This document shows, one piece after another, positions 7,905 to 15,334 of a DNA stretch of 64,000 bases (the first letter of the stretch is position 1; each line of letters begins with the position of its first letter). The notes beneath the pieces were generated by a model. It saw only the letters and a program-made list of their open reading frames with translations. It was not told where the DNA came from and searched no databases. Source of the stretch: JBNKZU01 sp050301795 (GTDB taxonomy: Bacteria; Pseudomonadota; Gammaproteobacteria; Thiohalomonadales; Thiohalomonadaceae). A program made the translations under genes and the position numbers. The stretch lies in assembly GCA_050301795.1 (NCBI GenBank), contig JBNKZU010000002.1, positions 1-64,000 of the forward strand, given 5' to 3'.

Positions 7905-8261
7905 ATGAACGAAAAGAAACAGTCAAGAATCCGTCGTGCCACTCGTGGCCGTGCGAAGATTCATGAGCTTGGTGTCTATCGCCTCAGTGTGAACCGCACA
8001 CCAAGACATATTTACGCACAGGTGATCACGCCTGAAGGTAATAAGGTAATTGCGTCTGCCTCAACACTAAGTAAAGAGGTGAAGGCCGATGTCAACAATG
8101 GTGGCAATATCGCTGCTGCAGCCGTCGTGGGTAAGCTTATCGCTGAGCGCGCAAAGGCAGCAGGCGTAACACAAATTGCATTTGATCGTTCCGGGTTCAA
8201 GTACCACGGGCGCGTGAAAGCGTTAGCGGAAGCGGCGCGTGAAAACGGTCTTGAATTCTAA
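7905..8261 (+). CDS. rplR: 50S ribosomal protein L18
   Basis: 118 residues, typical L18: Arg-rich N-terminus SRIRRATRGRAKI, then AAAVVGKLIAERAKAAG and the conserved FDRSGFKYHGRVKALAEAARE. Binds 5S rRNA with L5. Followed by rpsE after 11 bases. Confidence 0.97.
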   Translation: MNEKKQSRIRRATRGRAKIHELGVYRLSVNRTPRHIYAQVITPEGNKVIASASTLSKEVKADVNNGGNIAAAAVVGKLIAERAKAAGVTQIAFDRSGFKYHGRVKALAEAARENGLEF

Positions 8262-8272
8262 GGGTGATAAAG

Positions 8273-8782
8273 ATGGCAGCAAACGAAACAGCAGCAAATA
8301 ACGACGGCTACACTGAAAAATTAATTGGTGTTCGCCGCGTATCCAAGGTTGTCAAAGGTGGACGCCAGTTTGGTTTTTCCGCATTGACCGTTGTTGGTGA
8401 TGGCAAGGGACGTGTTGGTTTTGGAACCGGTAAAGCACGTGAGGTGCCTATCGCAATCCAGAAGGCAATGGAGAGTGCACGTAAGAATATGTCTACTGTC
8501 AATCTGACTGAGCATGGCACCCTTCAGTATCCGATCACTGCCCGTCATGGCGCAGCGAAGGTTTACATGCAGCCAGCATCAGATGGTACCGGTATCATCG
8601 CCGGTGGTGCGATGCGTGCAGTATTCGAAGTAGTTGGTGTAAGTAATGTGCTTGCCAAATGTATCGGCAGCAACAATCCATTAAATGTTGTTCGTGCAAC
8701 GGTTCGAGGTCTTGCAGAGATGTCATCTCCAGAAGAGATCGCGGCCAAGCGCGGCAAGAGTGTTAAAGAGATTCTGGAATAA
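8273..8782 (+). CDS. rpsE: 30S ribosomal protein S5
   Basis: 169 residues from ATG 8273 (MAANETAANNDG). The in-frame GTG at 8264 overlaps the ribosome-binding site and is rejected. Contains the double-stranded RNA-binding fold (VSKVVKGGRQFGFSALTVVG) and KGRVGFGTGKAREVP. S5 takes part in decoding accuracy. Normal length. Confidence 0.96.
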   Translation: MAANETAANNDGYTEKLIGVRRVSKVVKGGRQFGFSALTVVGDGKGRVGFGTGKAREVPIAIQKAMESARKNMSTVNLTEHGTLQYPITARHGAAKVYMQPASDGTGIIAGGAMRAVFEVVGVSNVLAKCIGSNNPLNVVRATVRGLAEMSSPEEIAAKRGKSVKEILE

Positions 8783-8785
8783 GAC

Positions 8786-8974
8786 ATGGCAGAGCAAAAG
8801 AAAATTAAGGTACAGCTATTTAAGAGTACCATTGGTCGTCTTCCCGCTCATAAAGCGTGTGTAGCCGGACTTGGTCTGCGTCGCATGAATCACATCGTTG
8901 AGGTGGAAGATACACCATGCACTCGCGGAATGATTAACAAAGTATCCTATATGGTACGGGTTCTCGAGGACTAA
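8786..8974 (+). CDS. rpmD: 50S ribosomal protein L30
   Basis: 62 residues, the usual bacterial L30 size, with the STIGRLPAHKACVAGLGLRRMNH core (residues 13-35) and the GMINKVSYMV C-terminal motif. Separated from both rpsE and rplO by only three bases. Confidence 0.96.
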   Translation: MAEQKKIKVQLFKSTIGRLPAHKACVAGLGLRRMNHIVEVEDTPCTRGMINKVSYMVRVLED

Positions 8975-8977
8975 ACG

Positions 8978-9412
8978 ATGCAATTAAATAACATCGCCCC
9001 GGCAGAAGGTTCAAAAAAATCTGCAAAACGCGTTGGTCGTGGTATCGGTTCTGGCCTCGGCAAAACCGGTGGTCGCGGACATAAAGGTCAAAAATCACGT
9101 TCAGGCGGATTTAACAAGGTCGGTTTTGAGGGTGGTCAGATGCCACTTCAACGTCGTCTCCCAAAGGTTGGCTTTAGTTCACGTGTTGGTCGCACCACTG
9201 ACGAGATTCGTCTGCATGAACTTGAAAAGTGCGAAGGTGACGTTGTCGATCTGATGGCACTGAAAACTGCGAACATTGTTCGTCAGGATGTTAAGCGCGC
9301 CAAGGTGATCGCTTCAGGCGAGATCACCAAAGCAATTACTGTTCGTGGCCTTGGTGTAACCAAAGGTGCACGTGCAGCTATTGAGGCTGCTGGCGGCAAG
9401 GTAGAGGAGTAG
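8978..9412 (+). CDS. rplO: 50S ribosomal protein L15
   Basis: 144 residues, typical, with the Gly-rich N-terminal RVGRGIGSGLGKTGGRGHKGQ that penetrates the 23S core, and the C-terminal globular domain ending AIEAAGGKVEE. Separated from secY by three bases, so the ribosomal and export genes are tightly linked. Confidence 0.97.
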   Translation: MQLNNIAPAEGSKKSAKRVGRGIGSGLGKTGGRGHKGQKSRSGGFNKVGFEGGQMPLQRRLPKVGFSSRVGRTTDEIRLHELEKCEGDVVDLMALKTANIVRQDVKRAKVIASGEITKAITVRGLGVTKGARAAIEAAGGKVEE

Positions 9413-9415
9413 TAA

Positions 9416-10765
9416 ATGGCAAGTTCGGCCTCTGCAATGGCGGGCATGATGTCAGGTGGAAAACTGACAGAGCTTAAGAATCGGGTTCTCTTTGTTCTTG
9501 GTGCTCTGCTTGTTTTCAGAATCGGAGCACATATTCCGGTTCCTGGTATCGATCCTGTTGCACTAGCCGCACTGTTTGAGCAGCAAAAAGGAACCATCCT
9601 CGACATGTTTAACATGTTCTCAGGTGGTGCCTTAAGTCGCTTTTCACTATTCGCGCTCGGTATCATGCCTTACATTTCGGCATCGATTATCGTGCAACTC
9701 CTAACTAAAGTTTCACCGAAGCTTGAGCAGTTAAATAAAGAGGGTGCTGCTGGTCGTCGCAAGATCACTCAATACACTCGTTATGGAACGCTGCTTCTGG
9801 CAACATTCCAGGCCTTTGGTGTTGCGGTAATGCTGGAGACTCAGGTCGCTCCCGGAAATGTTCCGGTTGTTCTTGACCCAGGCCTAATGTTCCGCATCGT
9901 TACAGCGGTAACGCTGGTTAGCGGCACCATGTTCCTGATGTGGTTAGGCGAGCAGGTGACTGAACGCGGGATTGGTAATGGTATTTCAATCATTATCTTC
10001 GCTGGTATTGTTGCAGGTCTTCCGGCAGCTATTGGCGGAACTTTAGAGTTAGCGCGTACGGGTGAGATGAATGCGGCGCTGATTATTATTTTGTTTGCAC
10101 TGACGCTTTTAGTTACAGCATTAGTGGTCTTTGTTGAGCGAGGACAGCGCCGGATCACGGTGAACTATGCCAAGCGTCAACAGGGTCGAAAGATGTTTGC
10201 GGCACAGTCGAGTCATTTACCGTTAAAGGTAAATATGGCGGGTGTTATTCCACCGATCTTTGCGTCAAGTATCATTCTGTTCCCGGCAACACTCGGGGGT
10301 TGGTTTGGTAGTGCACAAGGTATGGGGTGGTTGCAGGATATCTCTGCAACACTATCACCAGGTCAGCCGCTCTATGTGATTTTTTATGCACTGGCGATTA
10401 TCTTCTTCTGCTTCTTCTACACTGCGTTGATGTTTAACCCGAAAGAGACGGCGGATAACCTGAAGAAATCTGGTGCCTTTATTCCCGGTATTCGTCCAGG
10501 CGAGCATACCGCAAAATATATTGATGGAATCTTAGGAAAACTGACACTCGCGGGTGCAATCTATATCACCTTGGTGTGTCTGTTGCCGGAGTTCCTGATT
10601 CTGTCGTGGAATGTTCCATTCTATTTTGGTGGAACCTCGCTACTGATTATTGTGGTTGTGGTGATGGATTTTATGGCGCAGATGCAGGCGCACCTGATGT
10701 CACACCAATATGAAGGTCTGATGAAAAAGGCAAACCTCAAAGGGTATGGCCGCTCAGGTCTTTAA
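9416..10765 (+). CDS. secY: Protein translocase subunit SecY
   Basis: 449 residues, full length, with about ten predicted membrane helices. Contains GAHIPVPGID in the first helix-plug region, FNMFSGGALSRFSLFALGIMPYISASI, and the cytosolic loop SHLPLKVNMAGVIPPIFASS. SecY is the channel of the SecYEG translocon. Start ATG 9416 immediately follows rplO. Next gene is rpmJ, the usual end of the spc operon. Confidence 0.97.
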   Translation: MASSASAMAGMMSGGKLTELKNRVLFVLGALLVFRIGAHIPVPGIDPVALAALFEQQKGTILDMFNMFSGGALSRFSLFALGIMPYISASIIVQLLTKVSPKLEQLNKEGAAGRRKITQYTRYGTLLLATFQAFGVAVMLETQVAPGNVPVVLDPGLMFRIVTAVTLVSGTMFLMWLGEQVTERGIGNGISIIIFAGIVAGLPAAIGGTLELARTGEMNAALIIILFALTLLVTALVVFVERGQRRITVNYAKRQQGRKMFAAQSSHLPLKVNMAGVIPPIFASSIILFPATLGGWFGSAQGMGWLQDISATLSPGQPLYVIFYALAIIFFCFFYTALMFNPKETADNLKKSGAFIPGIRPGEHTAKYIDGILGKLTLAGAIYITLVCLLPEFLILSWNVPFYFGGTSLLIIVVVVMDFMAQMQAHLMSHQYEGLMKKANLKGYGRSGL

Positions 10766-10801
10766 TTAGAGATTTATTGAGAATTTTTGGAGTTTTCTGT
10801 A

Positions 10802-10918
10802 ATGAAAGTAAGAGCTTCTGTAAAGAAAATCTGTCGCAACTGCAAGATCATTCGTCGTAATGGTGTTGTGCGTGTGATCTGTTCAAGTGATGCACGTCAC
10901 AAGCAGCGTCAAGGCTGA
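10802..10918 (+). CDS. rpmJ: 50S ribosomal protein L36, zinc-binding type
   Basis: 38 residues, MKVRASVKKICRNCKIIRRN onward. Cys11, Cys14, Cys27 and His33 form the C-X2-C-X12-C-X5-H zinc ribbon of the zinc-dependent (C+) type. The ATG at 10802 is preceded by TTGGAG. Last gene of the spc operon. Confidence 0.95.
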   Translation: MKVRASVKKICRNCKIIRRNGVVRVICSSDARHKQRQG

Positions 10919-10936
10919 TTTTTAATCATTTAAGAC

Positions 10937-10965
10937 TTGATAAACGTATTTATAGCGATTAGTAT
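10937..10965 (+). promoter_or_regulatory. Candidate alpha operon promoter
   Basis: TTGATA (10937-10942), 17-base spacer, TAGTAT (10960-10965), in the rpmJ-rpsM gap. The leader that follows to rpsM (11024) is about 50 bases and includes G/C-rich gcgcgtttcccgacgcg, able to fold. In E. coli, S4 represses this operon through a pseudoknot over the rpsM start; whether that fold exists here is not determined. Confidence 0.5.
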
Positions 10966-11023
10966 TGCGCGTTTCCCGACGCGTGCCGTCGCACTACTGT
11001 TGTAAATTTTAGGGAGTGGCTCA

Positions 11024-11380
11024 ATGGCCCGTATTGCTGGTATAAACATTCCGGTACAAAAACATACCGTTATTGCTCTGACCTCCATTTATGGAATTGG
11101 TCGTACACGGGCGCAACAAGTCTGCAAAGCAGCCGGTGTTGCTCCTGATGCAAAAGTAAAAGATCTGGACGAAGCGCAGATTGAAAACCTTCGTACAGAA
11201 GTAGGCAAATTCGACGTTGAGGGTGACCTCCGCCGTGAAGTCTCAATGAACATTAAGCGATTGATGGATTTAGGATGCTACCGTGGTATTCGTCATCGTC
11301 GTGGCCTGCCTGTTCGTGGACAGCAGACACAGACAAATGCACGTACCCGTAAAGGTCCACGTCGTCCAATTAAAAAGTAA
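11024..11380 (+). CDS. rpsM: 30S ribosomal protein S13
   Basis: 118 residues, MARIAGINIPVQKHTVIALTS (first residues), with helix-two-turn-helix YGIGRTRAQQ and the basic C-terminal tail GLPVRGQQTQTNARTRKGPRR that contacts P-site tRNA. First gene of the alpha operon; ribosome-binding site AGGGAGTGG. Confidence 0.97.
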   Translation: MARIAGINIPVQKHTVIALTSIYGIGRTRAQQVCKAAGVAPDAKVKDLDEAQIENLRTEVGKFDVEGDLRREVSMNIKRLMDLGCYRGIRHRRGLPVRGQQTQTNARTRKGPRRPIKK

Positions 11381-11424
11381 TATCCATCATCCAAACTGGT
11401 TGAGTTGATTTAGGTAGATTTAAG

Positions 11425-11817
11425 ATGGCAAAAGCAAGTAGCCGTAGTACAAAGAAGAAGGTAAAAAAGAATATCGCCGATGGTATCGCGCATGTTCACG
11501 CTTCTTTCAATAATACAATCGTGACCATCACTGATCGTCAGGGCAATGCACTTTGTTGGGCAACCTCTGGTGGTTCAGGCTTCCGTGGTTCACGTAAGAG
11601 TACCCCATTTGCGGCACAGGTTGCTGCTGAGCGTGCTGGAACAACCGCACAGGAGTACGGCATGAAAAACATGGAAGTATGGGTAAAAGGTCCGGGTCCA
11701 GGTCGTGAGTCTGCAGTACGTGCACTCAATAATATGGGGTTCAAAATCACCAATATTACAGACAAGACCCCTATTCCACACAACGGTTGCCGTCCTCCAA
11801 AGCGACGTCGCGTTTAA
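11425..11817 (+). CDS. rpsK: 30S ribosomal protein S11
   Basis: 130 residues, normal length, with IAHVHASFNNTIVTITDRQG and the conserved C-terminal TPIPHNGCRPPKRRRV. S11 forms part of the 30S platform near the mRNA exit. Standard position between rpsM and rpsD. Confidence 0.97.
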   Translation: MAKASSRSTKKKVKKNIADGIAHVHASFNNTIVTITDRQGNALCWATSGGSGFRGSRKSTPFAAQVAAERAGTTAQEYGMKNMEVWVKGPGPGRESAVRALNNMGFKITNITDKTPIPHNGCRPPKRRRV

Positions 11818-11837
11818 GATTTTAAAGGCTTTCAATC

Positions 11838-12464
11838 ATGGCAAGATATATTGGTTCTAAGTGTCGTTTGTGCCGTCGTGAAGGAGAAAAACTTTTCCTT
11901 AAAGGCGAAAAATGCTATTCGGCCAAATGCTCAATGGAGAATCGTCCATTTCCACCAGGACAACACGGCCAGCGTCGTACACGCTTATCTGACTACGCAC
12001 GCCAGCTTCGCGAAAAGCAGAAGATGCGCCGTATTTATGGCATTCTCGAAGGTCAGTTCCGCCTCTATTATAAAGAAGCGGATCGTCGCAAAGGTTCTAC
12101 CGGTGAAAACCTGCTTAAGTTGCTTGAAGGTCGCCTAGATAATGTTGTTTACCGCATGGGCTTTGGCGCATCGCGTACAGAAGCACGTCAACTGGTACGT
12201 CACAATGGCATTACTGTTAACGGATCAAAGGTAAATATCCCTTCATTCCAGGTTAGTCCAGGTGATGTGATTGCGGTCAATGAGTCTGCCAAGAATCAGC
12301 TTCGTGTAAAAGCGGCCTCAGATATGGCGCAACAACGCGGTTTACCAGAGTGGATGGATGTAGACGGTACAAAACTTGAAGGTACATTTAAGACTATGCC
12401 TGAGCGCAGCGATCTTCCTGCTGAGATTCAGGAGCAGTTAGTTGTGGAATTGTACTCGAAGTAA
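11838..12464 (+). CDS. rpsD: 30S ribosomal protein S4, four-cysteine type
   Basis: 208 residues. The S4 RNA-binding domain (LDNVVYRMGFGASRTEARQLV, residues 98-118) and the C-terminal VELYSK are typical. The N-terminus has Cys9, Cys12, Cys26 and Cys31 (C-X2-C-X13-C-X4-C), the zinc-binding arrangement known from Gram-positive and Thermus S4; E. coli and Pseudomonas S4 lack most of these. S4 nucleates 30S assembly and represses the alpha operon in E. coli. The neighbouring alpha-operon order is normal, so this is the main S4 copy. Confidence 0.96.
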   Translation: MARYIGSKCRLCRREGEKLFLKGEKCYSAKCSMENRPFPPGQHGQRRTRLSDYARQLREKQKMRRIYGILEGQFRLYYKEADRRKGSTGENLLKLLEGRLDNVVYRMGFGASRTEARQLVRHNGITVNGSKVNIPSFQVSPGDVIAVNESAKNQLRVKAASDMAQQRGLPEWMDVDGTKLEGTFKTMPERSDLPAEIQEQLVVELYSK

Positions 12465-12524
12465 TACTGGTTATTGCTTCCCCCGTTTTTACTGATAATC
12501 GACAAGATTTAAAGAGGATAATCA

Positions 12525-13523
12525 ATGCAGGGCACAGAACTCGAGTTTCTAAAACCACGGCTGGTTGGTGTTCAAAAAATTACTGACACGTGCGCAAAAG
12601 TTACCCTTGAGCCTTTAGAGCGTGGCTTTGGTCATACGCTGGGTAATTCATTACGTCGCATCCTGCTTTCCTCAATGATCGGTAGTGCGATCACTGAAGT
12701 AGAGATCGAAGGTGTTTTGCACGAGTACACCGCTATTGAGGGAGTTCAAGAAGATACGATCGATATCCTTTTGAACCTTAAAGATGTCGCGATCCGTATG
12801 AACAATCATAACGCTGTCTCTCTAACTCTAAACAAGAAAGGGCCAGGCGTAGTGACTGCGGGCGATATCGTGGTTGACCACGATGTTGAGATCATCAACC
12901 CGGATTATGAAATTGCGAACCTCACTAGCAATGGTGAGCTTAACATGGTGCTTAAGGTAGAGAAGGGTCGTGGCTATCAGCCAGCAAACACTCGCTACCC
13001 AGCGGATGAAGAGACTCGTCCAATCGGCAACCTGCGTCTGGATGCATCATTCAGCCCGGTTAATCGTGTTTCATACGTGGTAGAAGCTGCACGTGTTGAG
13101 CAGCGTACCGACCTTGATAAATTGATTATCGAGATCGAAACCAACGGAACCATCGAAGCTGACGAAGCAATTCGTAAGGCAGCAACGATATTGCAAGACC
13201 AACTCTCAACCTTTGTTGATTTAGAAGGTCGTGAGCAGGCAGAGCCTAAGCCGGAAGAGCCAGAGATTGATCCAGTTCTTCTTCGTCCAGTGGACGATCT
13301 TGAACTTACAGTTCGCTCGGCTAACTGTCTCAAGGCAGAAAACATCTACTACATCGGTGATCTGATCCAGCGCACTGAAGTAGAGCTGTTAAAAACACCA
13401 AATCTGGGTAAAAAATCACTTACCGAGATTAAAGATGTCCTCGCTTCGCGTGGCTTGTCACTTGGAATGCGCCTCGAAAACTGGCCTCCAGCAAGCATCA
13501 TGACAGAAGAAGAGAAAGCGTAA
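12525..13523 (+). CDS. rpoA: DNA-directed RNA polymerase subunit alpha
   Basis: 332 residues, full length. N-terminal dimerisation domain includes ERGFGHTLGNSLRRILLSSM (residues 33-52). The C-terminal domain has ELTVRSANCLKAENIYYIGDL and LGKKSLTEIKDVL, the part that binds UP elements and activators. Ribosome-binding site AAAGAGGAT before ATG 12525. A hairpin begins at its stop codon. Confidence 0.98.
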   Translation: MQGTELEFLKPRLVGVQKITDTCAKVTLEPLERGFGHTLGNSLRRILLSSMIGSAITEVEIEGVLHEYTAIEGVQEDTIDILLNLKDVAIRMNNHNAVSLTLNKKGPGVVTAGDIVVDHDVEIINPDYEIANLTSNGELNMVLKVEKGRGYQPANTRYPADEETRPIGNLRLDASFSPVNRVSYVVEAARVEQRTDLDKLIIEIETNGTIEADEAIRKAATILQDQLSTFVDLEGREQAEPKPEEPEIDPVLLRPVDDLELTVRSANCLKAENIYYIGDLIQRTEVELLKTPNLGKKSLTEIKDVLASRGLSLGMRLENWPPASIMTEEEKA

Positions 13524-13540
13524 ACCTGAGTACAGGTTTA
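13521..13540 (+). other. Perfect hairpin starting at the rpoA stop codon
   Basis: Arms taaacctg and caggttta (8 bp) around loop agta; the first three bases are the rpoA stop codon. There is no T-run, so it is unlikely to terminate. It may protect the rpoA message end or set the relative expression of rplQ, which begins 40 bases later. Confidence 0.45.
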
Positions 13541-13580
13541 GTTAACGATTTATTAAAGATATAGATTTAAGGAAACCACA

Positions 13581-13982
13581 ATGCGTCATCGTCATTCTGG
13601 TCGACAGTTGAACCGAAACAGCTCAAGCCGTAAGGCCATGTTCCGTAATATGGCAGCTTCACTGTTTCGTCATGAACTGATTAAGACTACTTTGCCAAAA
13701 GCGAAAGAACTTCGCCGCGTAGCTGAGCCATTGATCACCATCGCAAAGAACGACAGCGTTTCTAATCGTCGTCTGGCATTTGCCCGTATGCGTGATCGCG
13801 AAATGGTTACCAAGCTTTTCAACGAACTGGGACCACGCTATCAGGATCGCCCTGGTGGTTATCTGCGTATCCTCAAGTGCGGTTTTCGCTCAGGCGACAA
13901 GGCACCAATGGCCTATGTTGAGCTGGTTGATCGCCCAGAAGAGGTAGAGGTTGTTGAGGAAGAGGCGGTAACTGAAGAGTAA
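13581..13982 (+). CDS. rplQ: 50S ribosomal protein L17
   Basis: 133 residues, MRHRHSGRQLNRNSSSRKAM at the start, ending with an acidic tail (EEVEVVEEEAVTEE), which is a common extension. L17 lies at the tunnel exit side of the 50S subunit. Last gene of the alpha operon, followed by a strong hairpin. Confidence 0.97.
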   Translation: MRHRHSGRQLNRNSSSRKAMFRNMAASLFRHELIKTTLPKAKELRRVAEPLITIAKNDSVSNRRLAFARMRDREMVTKLFNELGPRYQDRPGGYLRILKCGFRSGDKAPMAYVELVDRPEEVEVVEEEAVTEE

Positions 13983-14011
13983 GCGTCACCTCTAAATCGT
14001 CTACAATAGAG

Positions 14012-14041
14012 AGGCCGGACATGCGAGTGTCCGGCCTTTCT
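14012..14041 (+). terminator. Terminator of the alpha operon
   Basis: Perfect 10-bp stem aggccggaca / tgtccggcct (14012-14021 and 14028-14037) with loop tgcgag, then tttc. The T-tract is short, but the stem is strong and the position, 30 bases after rplQ, is right. Confidence 0.75.
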
Positions 14042-14058
14042 GCGTTTAGGAGAATATA

Positions 14059-14787
14059 ATGATAGGGCTCTACACTGATTTTGGTCTGAATGGTTCATAT
14101 ATTGGGCAGATGATCGCAGCGATAGATCACTATTCTCCTAAATCAAAAGTCATCAATATCCAGTCCGACCTGCCAAAGTTTGATATCGAGGCTGCATCCA
14201 TATTGCTGGCAGCCTATCACCAGAACCATCTAGCCGGAAACATTCACCTGTGTGTGGTTGATCCCGAGGTTGGAACAGAACTGCGAAAGCCTGTTGTTGT
14301 CACTGTGGATGCGCGTATCTATGTGGGTCCGAATAACGGCATCTTTGATCGGATTATCGCCATAGCCAATGAGTATGAAGTAAGCGAGATAGTGTGGCGG
14401 CCAGAGCGGCTGTCAAACAGCTTTCATGGACGTGATCTGTTTGCGCCAATAGCGGCGATGATTGACGATAGCACTATACCCAACCATGCACTCCGTTGCT
14501 TCGATTACGAGCCTCATATCACATCCCAATCATCACCACGGATTGTATATGTTGATCACTACGGTAATTGTATGACCGGACTGTTTGCCTCCGAGTATCC
14601 TGATCTGCAATCAGTCACGATTGCAGGGAAAGAGATAACGAGGGCAACTACTTTTGCTGAGGTGGAAAAAGGTGAGCCACTGCTTTATGAAAATTCATCA
14701 GGACTACTAGAGATTGCAGTGAATCAGGGCAGGGCAGATGAGATGTTAGGGTTGGTGGTTGGGTCAGAGATAGTTATTAAGGAGTAA
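14059..14787 (+). CDS. SAM hydroxide adenosyltransferase family protein (DUF62/PF01887)
   Basis: 242 residues. Family motifs are visible: LYTDFGLNGSYIGQM at the start, the VVDPEVGT loop near residue 72, GPNNGIFD near 95, SNSFHGRDLFAPIAAM near 120 and VDHYGNCMTGL in the C-terminal domain. Characterised members hydrolyse S-adenosylmethionine to adenosine and methionine using an activated water; related enzymes are fluorinases and chlorinases, but nothing here indicates halogenation. Strong TAGGAG ribosome-binding site. It stands alone after the rplQ terminator. Cytosolic. Confidence 0.85.
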   Translation: MIGLYTDFGLNGSYIGQMIAAIDHYSPKSKVINIQSDLPKFDIEAASILLAAYHQNHLAGNIHLCVVDPEVGTELRKPVVVTVDARIYVGPNNGIFDRIIAIANEYEVSEIVWRPERLSNSFHGRDLFAPIAAMIDDSTIPNHALRCFDYEPHITSQSSPRIVYVDHYGNCMTGLFASEYPDLQSVTIAGKEITRATTFAEVEKGEPLLYENSSGLLEIAVNQGRADEMLGLVVGSEIVIKE

Positions 14788-14792
14788 CACGT

Positions 14793-15170
14793 AGTTCGGA
14801 TAGAGCGATGCGGAATCCGGGAAAACAAAAATCGGGGCTTTCGCGCCCCTACGACGACACCCATTTTAAGATCAGGTAGCTCGGATGAAGCAAAGTGAAA
14901 TCCGAGATAATTATATCGGGGTTCCGTCCCCGAACGACGGGTTCATTTCTTTGTGCGCAACAAAGAAACGAACCAAAGAAAATGCGCCCACTGACTCATC
15001 CTCCGGATGCCTTCACTTCTCGCTCCAGTCGGGTACGACAGATGAGCCATCCTGACTCAACTGTCGTATAGCACACCTCCTGTGTGCAACCCTTCGGGCT
15101 ATTCCTCTTTCCACTGCGAGGCTCAGTGAGTCAGAGGAGGATTGATCCTGAGTGTGTAGGGAGCGTCATT
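14793..15170 (+). repeat. Gene-free, hairpin-rich composite repeat block
   Basis: The 547-base gap between 14788 and 15334 holds no gene I can support. Two similar units, cggatagagcgatgcggaat (from about 14797) and cggatgaagcaaagtgaaat (from about 14881), end in atccg and can fold on cggat/atccg arms. Further hairpins are ggggc/gcccc, tcgggg/ccccga, tttctttg/caaagaaa, tacgacag/ctgtcgta and gcacac/gtgtgc. The style matches dispersed intergenic repeats I know from gamma- and betaproteobacterial genomes, including the caaagaaacgaaccaaagaa stretch. Copy number elsewhere is unknown. Confidence 0.55.
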
Positions 15171-15237
15171 CCTCAAAGGTGAGGATCCAGTGAATGTACA
15201 TGAAGTCATTTTTACGAGCTGGATAAAGTTTTGAAAA

Positions 15238-15266
15238 TTGACGTTACAAAATACAAAGATTAATGT
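15238..15266 (+). promoter_or_regulatory. Weak candidate promoter of the AbiGi-like gene
   Basis: TTGACG (15238-15243), 17 bases, TAATGT (15261-15266). The -35 is good and the -10 poor. It lies in an A/T-rich stretch about 70 bases before the start codon of the next gene. Confidence 0.3.
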
Positions 15267-15334
15267 CGCAAATATGAGATTGTTTGTAAAACTAAAGATT
15301 CAGGAATCTAACGTAAGTAAAAAAGGATAATTAC

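Noticed and set aside
14059..14787. Fluorinase or chlorinase
   Set aside because: The protein belongs to the same superfamily, but the common hydroxide adenosyltransferase motifs and housekeeping location give no support for halogenation.
14788..15334. CRISPR array or tRNA in the repeat block
   Set aside because: The hairpins differ in sequence and spacing, no regular repeat-spacer pattern is present, and no cloverleaf with a TTC loop was found.
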